Source: Atriophallophorus winterbourni (taxonomy: Eukaryota > Platyhelminthes > Trematoda > Plagiorchiida > Microphallidae). Taken from it: a stretch of DNA of 64,000 nucleotides. The stretch's first letter is position 1. Each line of letters begins with the position of its first letter. Both the position numbers and the translations under genes were made by a program. Shown here piece after piece: positions 56,934-64,000 of the stretch. Below the pieces are notes generated by a model. It saw nothing but the letters and a program-made list of their open reading frames with translations, did not search any database and was not told where the DNA came from. Where the stretch lies: assembly GCA_013407085.1 (NCBI GenBank), contig JACCGJ010008707.1, forward strand, positions 1 through 64,000. Direction: 5' to 3'.

Positions 56934-57518
56934 CGGACAAACTAATCGAATATTATTATGCGACAAAAAATATTACAAATTTATACGGTTTGTTTTGACC
57001 CGATTTGTCACGGATTCGTGATTTCCACAGGTGAGATAATTCCGGATTACTTGAGGACATCACGTTTGGACCAAACTTTTAAAATTTGTTACAATCAATG
57101 TTGGTAATATTTCGAAGAACTTGGTACTCATGAGTAGTTATAAATATTAAATATGAATCGACATCGGAAGTATATACGTGCCAGCACCAAAGTTACTCAT
57201 TTGCATGCATTTATCTTTCACACACATCCATTCCCCGCGACCCCTTTCGTGCTGTTTAAGTCATTATTTCGGGAAAAAACGATTTGTATCTGTCTGCCCT
57301 GAATTAGTCGTGGCATGGGTTTAGTCATTGTGTTTTGTTGGGTGGGACGCCGTATGCATTATTCCGTATGTTAAAACTAGGGCAGCTCTGTTGTGCCTGC
57401 GTTTGAGAGTGCACACTCACAGTCTATTCAAAAGGTAGGTTATACAATCAGGTAACAATTTTAATTGCTTTATAAGCGTGTTTTTCTAAATCTATGTTTT
57501 GTCTGAGAAAGAGTATCA
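56934..57518. other. Upstream region of the carbonic anhydrase-related gene; decayed hammerhead repeat
   Basis: This should hold the promoter and 5' UTR of the minus-strand gene; I see no clear TATA box. A decayed family 1 unit lies at 57198-57265 (-): AACAGCACGAAA remains, but CTGATGA is lost. Confidence 0.4.
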
Positions 57519-57905
57519 TTGCTCTCGAGATTTCTGATGAAACTTTCGTACACCCAGCATTCCAATATTTCTGACCGTCACTCCGTTTTGGATTTGGGGT
57601 TAACATTGGAAGAAAAATCTTTTGAAACCATCGGATTTCAGGCTCCTGTGGGTCTTAGAGACCATTTAGTGCTTGTGTTCAACTATGTTTGCAGTATTCA
57701 GCAATCGCTTGCTCTGAATGGGGTGATTCGTCGGGTATATAAATTGGCCATAAGTGAAACATTCATGCAGCTTCGGCATTGGCAGACCAATCAAATAAGC
57801 CCTGAATAGCAATAGAACGAACTGCAAGTGGATTTGGACAAGGTGTCAAATTGGGCGGCCATGAATGATATGATATTCAACATACGGAAAAGTAAGATGC
57901 TCCTC
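57519..57905 (+). pseudogene. Non-LTR retrotransposon relic: endonuclease end fused to RT segment
   Basis: Reads DRHSVLDLGLTLEEKSFETI and APVGLRDHLVLVFNYVC, the end of an APE endonuclease (SxLDLxxT and PLGxSDHxxL). It soon continues LQVDLDKVSNWAAMNDMIFN, the segment after the FADD motif of a reverse transcriptase. Several hundred residues between them are missing, so the relic has a large internal deletion. A family 2 hammerhead repeat follows immediately. Confidence 0.6.
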
Positions 57906-58260
57906 AAAGTGATGTGTTGCTCACATCCCCCGAAATTACACTCCACTACCGGTTTCTGGCTGTTTGCCGTCATCAGGTGGAGACAGTAAGTTTAGATTCA
58001 GCGAGCCTTGAAAAAGTGGATAAATAGTAAACAAGGTTTTAATTGAATGCCACTGTTGCATATGGTTCGTACAACGAACCGCGATATTCAAACACAGAAT
58101 CAAATAGTGAATTGTGGTCAAGCAATCAATGCGCTTATGGATGACCAAAGTGATGTGCTGCTCATAATTCCCCGAATCTGTGTTTGAACATCGTGGTTGG
58201 TTGTACTAAACCTATGCAACAGTGGCATTCAAGTATAATCTTGGTTAAGATATTCCTTGT
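57905..58260 (-). repeat. Family 2 hammerhead repeat, one full core and a second partial monomer
   Basis: The minus-strand unit contains the ribozyme at 57941-57983. Further right, 58065-58190 repeats the body of the unit (ACAACGAACC..CGATATTCAAACACAG) and a second GTGATGTGCTGCTCA start at 58150, about 240 bp after the first at 57909. This suggests a partial tandem. Confidence 0.6.
57941..57983 (-). ncRNA. Hammerhead ribozyme, family 2, best-preserved copy
   Basis: Minus strand: stem I CTCCAC/GTGGAG (six Watson-Crick pairs), CTGATGA (57976-57970), stem II GGC/GCC flanked by a C-A mismatch, AAACA loop, GAAA, palindromic ACCGGT, then A before the predicted cleavage between 57947 and 57946. Confidence 0.75.
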
Positions 58261-58261
58261 T

Positions 58262-61000
58262 AGCAAGAATATTCAATTCAATTCAATTCAATTTTAATGG
58301 TCTAAAAAGCATATAGCTTTACAAAAAACCACAGAATAATAAGGGAACAACGAATAATATAACAAGCAAAAATGTGATTTGGTTGCTTACTGGGCAGGTC
58401 AAGAATCTGGTAAAAAACCAAAGAGCACGAATCGTTTTTGATTGGTGGGATGACAAATGTAGATGCATGGTGTTAAGGTGTATAGTTTACTTCAATGCAC
58501 GGGTTTGGGGTCAAAAAGACATCAATACTTCTCTTGAAGATCTGCTGATTTGAACATATTGATTGGGAACTGAAAACTTGTCATGGAGCTTGTTGGAATA
58601 AGATCTTGCAGTATGGATTCGTGGAAAACTGAATGGCACGGTTCATTGACGAAAAATATATCTACAGGCCAGCAGGTTGTTTGGTATCTTTAGATAAACA
58701 TTTGGAAGATTTTAAAATCATTCAAGCTAGTGGAGTAATCAACGGTAGAAGCTAAACGATTCGAAGTAAAACAGACACGGACAAAATAAAAATACCTTCT
58801 ACTGTTCAGATTGGATTGATGTACAACCAGCACATATTCACGGGTCAGATAATATCTCGTATCCATTCGCGTGAATAAATCCTGTAAAGGGATAGATTGC
58901 GGTATGGAATATTTTGTAAAGTAGGATAAAAATCTTTTCTGATTAATCTACTTGGAAAGAGGAATTAACTCCGCCAAGGACGGTCCCAAGCCCGTCTGAG
59001 AAAGGAGGAGGGTTGGGCTTAGGGCTAGCAACCCTATCCCGTAAAACCTACTGTTGTATAGACGCGGAGCGAACATGGAGACAACAGATCCGTGGTTCGG
59101 TCATGTCTGCAGGATGGATCCCAGTTCGCATACGAAGGTAGCCATGCACTGGCATCCGCAAGGTAAACGAAAAAGGGGACGGCCCAAGGAAACTTGGCGC
59201 AGAACTTTGGAACGCGAACTACATGCACAAGGATTCACGGTGCAGACGGCAACGGAAGCAGCGACAGACCGGAACCGCTGGTGTGAAGTTGTCTTCGCCT
59301 CATGTGCCACCCGGCACGGAGAGGACTGACTGACTGACTGACTGACTGACTGAAAGAGAAATTGATTCAATTGAGCTGCCTTTCTTTATAAGTCGTGTTT
59401 GGATGTTTAGAACTAGTTTTGTTAAGCAGTGATAGGTTCGCTGCATGACTGGTCTCAAGTATGTATTCATGATCCTTGAGAATATCTTATGCGAAAATTC
59501 CCCAAATACACGTTTGAGTAGATTTGCGACACGTGTTGCGTTTTTCAAAGGCACTGCTAGTTTGAATTAAGGTTTATAAACTGGAGCATATCCAGGCACC
59601 TAAATCTTTTTCTGCACTGCAAAATTCAACGACATGTTAACCTAAATGTTATATGAACTCTACTCGATTCCCTCCCGTTCATGAACCTACATTTGTTGAA
59701 GTTAAATGGCAGTTTGTTCTTCAACGTCCATTTGTAAAACGTATAATCATCTTTTTGCAATAACAGCCGGTCTTCTGGGCTACAGATACAAAGCCATATC
59801 TTTATGACGAATGCAAATAACAGACTGTTACGCCGAACAAGTTCCGGTTCTTCATTGGCATAAATTAGAAAGAGAATCAAACCGAGTACTTAACCTTCGT
59901 TAACTCCGCTAGTTGCTGCGATTGGTTTTGATAATGCACATTTAATACCTAAGTTGGTAGTGCGATTTCTTAGGCAGTCATTTAACCAATTCAACAACTT
60001 TCCTTTGATACCAAGCCTTCCCAGCTTCCGTAGTAGTAGGCTATGGTAAACCCGATCAAATGCTCTTGAGATATCTAAGTAGCACGCGTGTATTGCTTGT
60101 CCTTTATCTACCGATTTTGTCCAATCATCTAGCGTTACCAGTAAATTAGACAAACTGGAATAATTTCGTCTGAATCCATGCTGGTTCCTCGAAAGCAGCT
60201 TATTATTCTCAAAATGTTTCATTAGATCATCAACGACGAGACGCTAGAGTAAGTTTGAAATCACAGGTAACAGAGTAACGGGTCGGTAATTAGTTACATC
60301 GGAGCGATTTGCCCTTTTATAAATAGGAGAAATTATTCCACATTGCTTCGATATAAGCGGGGTTATTCCGTCGGCCCCGGGAGACTTTCCGTTTTCTAAA
60401 TTAAATAATGCTTGAAGGACGTTACATTTATTTCACTCATGGCAACCTTGGTTGAAATGGTTGGATTGAGGATGTAAATTGCGTGTTCTCTGGCGCTGAA
60501 TACAGATGAATAAAACGTTGCTTAAGCTTCAGCAGTTTCTGCTGCAGTTGTTGTTGGTCCAGCTGACGTATTCATGGTCGAAACTCCAGGTTTCACCTTA
60601 GCTTGATCGTTAACCATACTATAAAGTATTTTGGGGTTGAGCTCCATCATGGGTGATATCTCTTCTCGGAAGTACTACATGTCTTGGATGAAAAATTTGT
60701 TTACTTTGTTCCGCAGTAAACGGAATGTTTCCCAGGTCGATAATGATGGGTATTGCCGATGGTATCGCCAAGAAATGTTTCGTACATTTAATCACTTACG
60801 AGTTTGGTATCTTACTTGAAATTCGTGGTTTTTTCTTGAGTTCTTGAGGACAAATACGAATCTCATTTCGATTGAATTCTTGATATTAGATATTAGCCAT
60901 ATCAAACACTCATGTACGTTGCTGGTTTCCGGTTAGCAGTTAATCGTATTTTTAAGAGCATCACTAGCTATACGATTGAGTATGCGGTAAAGGTCTCGAC
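58262..61000 (-). mobile_element. CR1-like element with reverse transcriptase core, interrupted by a nested insertion
   Basis: Minus strand: linker sequence from about 61000, then NGKSPGADGITPLISKQCG, SPIYKRANRSDVTNYRPVTL, LSRNQHGFRRNYSSLSNLLV and ACYLDISRAFDRVYHSLLLR (motif A) at 60400-59890. The catalytic FADD reads FAFV in the 59880-59626 frame, so the enzyme is dead. The tail is the common (AATTG)n type at 58273-58300. A SINE-like unit (58967-59352) is inserted in it with an 11-bp duplication. The region 60450-61000 is the endonuclease-RT linker; no endonuclease domain follows. Confidence 0.85.
58967..59352 (+). mobile_element. SINE-like element with structured head and RTE tail, copy 2
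   Basis: Starts AACTCCGCCAAGGACGG like the copy at 16808, encodes the same RTE end (WFGHVCRMDPSSHTK, GKRKRGRPKETWRRTLEREL) and ends in (CTGA)n at 59325-59352. It interrupts the CR1-like element, whose sequence resumes on both sides. Target duplication: AAAGAGGAATT (58956-58966) and AAAGAGAAATT (59353-59363). The part between head and RTE tail differs from copy 1. Confidence 0.85.
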
Positions 61001-61149
61001 TACTTGACTGCGAAAATATATTGCTGCGGGTTGGTGATTTGTGCCGACGAACGTTTTGGCAATTTCTTCTCTAATCGATTTTTCGGAGAATATGTTATTT
61101 ATTTGTGACTACTCGTCCGTGCCAAGCCCATCAAACTATTCACAAAGTT
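61001..61149. other. Non-coding
   Basis: Possibly more of the CR1 linker; nothing clear. Confidence 0.3.
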
Positions 61150-61446
61150 GATCACGACGGTCCATAATGGAAGCACTGGACTCGAGTTTCGCTCTTAATA
61201 GAGCTCATCAGCAATGCATATCCTTCGCTTCGGGTGAGACTCGAACCCCCGACCCTCACCATTGTAGTCCCATGCCTTAACGACCTGGGCTAACGTCTAC
61301 CGTTTGACCGATCGCAATTAAACGTTTATGAACTATTCTCCAGACTAGCACATTTGACTAGCTTTGTTTGCCCGACCAGTTAAGAAGAAGCTCTAATAAG
61401 AGCGAAACTCCAGTCCAGTGCTTCCATTATGGACCGTCGTGATCAT
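61150..61446 (-). repeat. tRNA-like SINE with an inverted partial copy
   Basis: On the minus strand, 61296-61228 has tRNA-like signals: an A-box-like TTAGCCCAGGTCGTTAAGG and a B box GGTTCGAGTCT (61247-61237). The flanking body 61150-61200 recurs as an inverted copy at 61396-61446 (CAGTGCTTCCATTATGGACC and its complement). A degraded relative is at 47118-47262. No intact acceptor stem is seen, so this is a tRNA-derived repeat, not a tRNA gene. Confidence 0.6.
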
Positions 61447-61559
61447 CCTTCTCTAATGTTGTGGAGGAGGGTGTTCTTTTGCTTGTCACCGGAAGACGAT
61501 GACCGTCAATTCATGCCTCAACAATACGAGTCTGTACAAGCACACAAAATATTAGCATG

Positions 61560-62210
61560 TTAATGTACTGACAGAATAATGGAATGCCATTTGCTGATAT
61601 GATCTTAGTTAGGTGGATGAAATTTCACCGTTGCCATGTATGTGCACCAAACCAATGCTGCAGGCGACGAAAAGGTCAACGACTAAAACGTTTTTTAAAT
61701 GGCAGCATTTTTCAAATGAACAACATCAGTCGCTCTCAATTGACAGGCAATTCGTCGAGGTTAGTCGAACGACCTCTGACAACCAAAACCCAGCTCCTGG
61801 CCTGCACGTGGCGGAACTGCTTCTACTGACAGGAGAAGGGGCGAAGGCGGATGACTGGCGCCTCAAAGCAAGTTTGCTCCGGGCAGATGGAGCTCGTCAG
61901 CCTGAGAGGGCAGTCCATATAAGGGAAGGCAAACCCTGATTCCAAAACTTCGCTGCCTTGCGGCATACCCGATTGCTGGAAAGGCTTCGGGATTGAACCA
62001 TGAGGAAAAATGCCTGGTCGTGCATAGGCTAGAGAGGCGTACTCGAAAAATTGCCGAGGCACTTCAAGAGAGGCGCAAGAACCCTCAAAGTGGTCACCGG
62101 CTCTCGCGAAGGAAAATAAAAACGCTGCCTTGAGGGAAGACTTTCGAATCAAAGGCCCCGGGTGGGGTCCCCTAAGCTAACCCCCTACTTCGGCCTTGGT
62201 AATCGGGTAG
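61560..62210. other. GC-richer segment of unknown nature
   Basis: Positions about 61780-62210 stand out as GC-richer than all surrounding non-coding sequence. Open frames exist on both strands (61613-61939 plus, 62152-61823 minus) without a recognisable domain. It could be the 5' untranslated part of a retroelement or an untypical exon. I cannot decide. Confidence 0.3.
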
Positions 62211-63317
62211 TATGCCGCCTTCAACAAGAACCATAGAACCTACTTCAACCACTACTTTCTGTCCAAACTATCTTCGCTGAATTACATCACATGCCGATGA
62301 CCCTCCGTCTTTTCTTTATTCCAAAAAAAGACAAAAAAGATCAAAAACGGCATGTGTATACAAAAAATCCCCATTTTGCCTTTTTTCTTTCAACATGTAC
62401 CCTCTTCATGGTATACTTGTTGGCACATCGTCTGTAAAGACTTGTGTAATAATAATAATATCATAATAATGTAGTGTTTGCGTGACAAGAACCGGTCTGT
62501 GATAAATCGACCCAAGCAAGTGACATCCGGCACAGACAGGTTGAATACAGTGTTTGGTGAACGAGATTTTCCTATGATGTCGCATTCGTTTGCAAAGCAT
62601 CTTCAACCGAAGAGGGTCGTTGTTAACTTAACATGACAGTGGCATACAAGCGCAACGTGTGTATGTATCAAAAATTCTTGACCTTGAACCTACGAGTTTG
62701 AAAGAGCTTGCAAGTAACCGCTTACGAATGAAGCACTTTGTAAAACATCAGCTGCAAGCGGGGGAGTAGAAGATACGTGACTCTTGGCTGCTTATCCTAC
62801 ATCATGCCGACAACACGCAACTGGCATCGTTCAACCGAGTACTGCCTATTACTTTGAGATGATTGCCCTCACGAGCTTTCGAATGACACACAGAAAACCA
62901 CCCACCGGCGCAAAACAAGAGCCGGAAGCGTCGAAAAGCGTCCAGAGGACGACAACCGGGACAAGCATGTTTGAGAATCAGTGGTTGATTTGTTTGATTT
63001 ACCAATATATAAGATAGGCGTGTTTTGCATCATTTACCTGGTGCGTAATAAAAGCGTTTGACCAATCGGCTTCCTCCCGTGGTGTTCGATTCATGTGTGA
63101 ACACGTTCCGCGTTGGACAGTTTTATCACACGGATAAATCGAGACGCAATCAACTGCGGGCGCGGGGTCACGGTGAGGTTGTTGGTCCGATGAACCGACT
63201 GTTTCGATAACTGGCCATATACACTCAAATCTGCATACTATGCCACCGAGCAAGAGTGGAATAGTAACGAGGGGTTGTAAAAACGGCTTTATTTTCTCAA
63301 GTCCGTCATTTATTTGC
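62211..63317. other. Non-coding flank of the transposase pseudogene
   Basis: No gene recognised. A (TAA)n tract lies near 62447-62460. Minus-strand AATAAA words near 63286-63312 follow the transposase stop. No TIR like that at 8138 was seen. Confidence 0.4.
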
Positions 63318-64000
63318 TTAATCGATCAGTCCAAAGCTCTCAACAATCGTCGGCTGACGCATCTTCTTTCGTCGGATCTCGTTCATCACGTTGTCTAGCC
63401 GATCACACGCTTGCATCACACAGGGCTTCCCGCTTGTCTGCTGCATGAACTTTCGGACAGTGATCCATCACGCTGGGCTTCCTCGAACAGAAAGATTTCC
63501 TCCTCGACAAAACTTCGTCTTCGCTTTCCACCGGCTCCTCATTGTACAGCATCGCCTCCGCAATCTACACCAGCGTGAATGACCCGCCAGTCGCAAGGCG
63601 TTCGTCAGCTTCGGGAAAGTCAGGCAGCTCGATCTCGTTCTCGCGTATCTTTTCCTCGGCTGGTAGAGCTTTCCAGATCTCGAGCAGCTCCGCATTCTGA
63701 GGCTCAATACGGATTTCTTCTTCGATAAACTTAGCTTTCGCGAAACAGTTCCTGATTGAATAATTGCTGACCTGCTCTTAAGTATACCGGGCGACGTGTA
63801 GAGCGTCGAGCAACGTGAACTTGAACTACTTTCGGCGATCGTCCATGGTCTCTAGCTGGCGGCATAGCAGCAGCTTCTTGTAGTGGGGCTTGAAGTTCTC
63901 TATGATTCCCTGATCCATTGGTTGCGAATTGGCTGTCGTATTAAGTGATAAGAAGACCCGTTGGATGTCGTCCTAGTTAAAGACATCATCTGCAGAGAAC
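63318..64000 (-). pseudogene. pogo/Tigger-type DDE transposase C-terminus, runs off right edge
   Basis: The minus strand reads NTTANSQPMDQGIIENFKPH, YKKLLLCRQLETMDD, SNYSIRNCFAKAKFIEEEI, LLEIWKALP and, in a shifted frame, RLDNVMNEIRRKK and IVESFGLID before TAA at 63320-63318. QPMDQGIIENFK is the signature after the second catalytic Asp in DDE_1 transposases of the pogo/CENP-B group. Three in-frame stops (for example after DDRRK and in FTLV-stop-IAEAM) and one frameshift near 63410 show decay. The catalytic region and the N-terminus lie beyond the window. Confidence 0.8.

Noticed and set aside
58967..59045. Hammerhead or HDV-like ribozyme in the head of the SINE-like unit
   Set aside because: CTGAGAAAGG has CTGA and GAAA words but no stem II between them, and I could not fold an HDV-type double pseudoknot.
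61228..61296. True tRNA gene
   Set aside because: A and B boxes are present, but no acceptor or anticodon stem closes properly, and the sequence belongs to a dispersed repeat.

Overview
The window looks like nuclear DNA of a metazoan, most likely a flatworm and probably a trematode. It is visibly AT-rich, gene-poor and packed with decayed retroelements: CR1-like and RTE-like non-LTR elements, Penelope-like elements, and a Ty3 element resembling the trematode CsRn1 group. It also holds many short repeats with hammerhead-ribozyme cores, a feature well known from schistosomes. The one complete gene has GT-AG introns, a signal peptide and a poly(A) signal. The species cannot be fixed from sequence alone.

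Layout. Positions 1-2444 hold the 5' part of a minus-strand CR1-like element that runs off the left edge. Positions 8138-9109 are a complete short DNA transposon with 24-bp inverted termini and TA duplication, carrying only a pogo/CENP-B-type DNA-binding ORF. Positions 11252-15869 are a Ty3/CsRn1-like LTR retrotransposon with both LTRs and several disabling lesions. From 16.8 to 26.4 kb lie RTE fragments, two kinds of Penelope-like element with hammerhead motifs, and a possible ABC-transporter exon. From 26 to 40 kb there are mostly CR1/RTE remnants, a solo LTR and one GC-richer coding-like exon (35889-36056). Positions 40.3-43.4 kb are a minus-strand Ty3-type relic lacking its integrase core. 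Positions 44279-44823 are a tandem array of hammerhead-bearing monomers.

From 48.6 to 56.9 kb sit two tandem carbonic-anhydrase-like loci on the minus strand: a broken copy (48572-49775) and an intact five-exon gene (53557-56933) for a secreted 303-residue protein. The protein lacks two of the three zinc histidines, so it is probably a carbonic anhydrase-related protein without catalysis. The right end holds a CR1-like element (58262-61000) with a nested RTE-tail SINE-like insertion, a tRNA-like SINE, and a decayed pogo/Tigger transposase at the edge.

The most interesting theme is self-cleaving RNA. Three small-repeat families and two Penelope-like families carry type I hammerhead cores with minimal, palindromic stem III. 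One family is in a 235/232-bp tandem array whose predicted cleavage would release unit-length RNAs, the arrangement expected of retrozyme or Sm-alpha-like circular-RNA retroelements.
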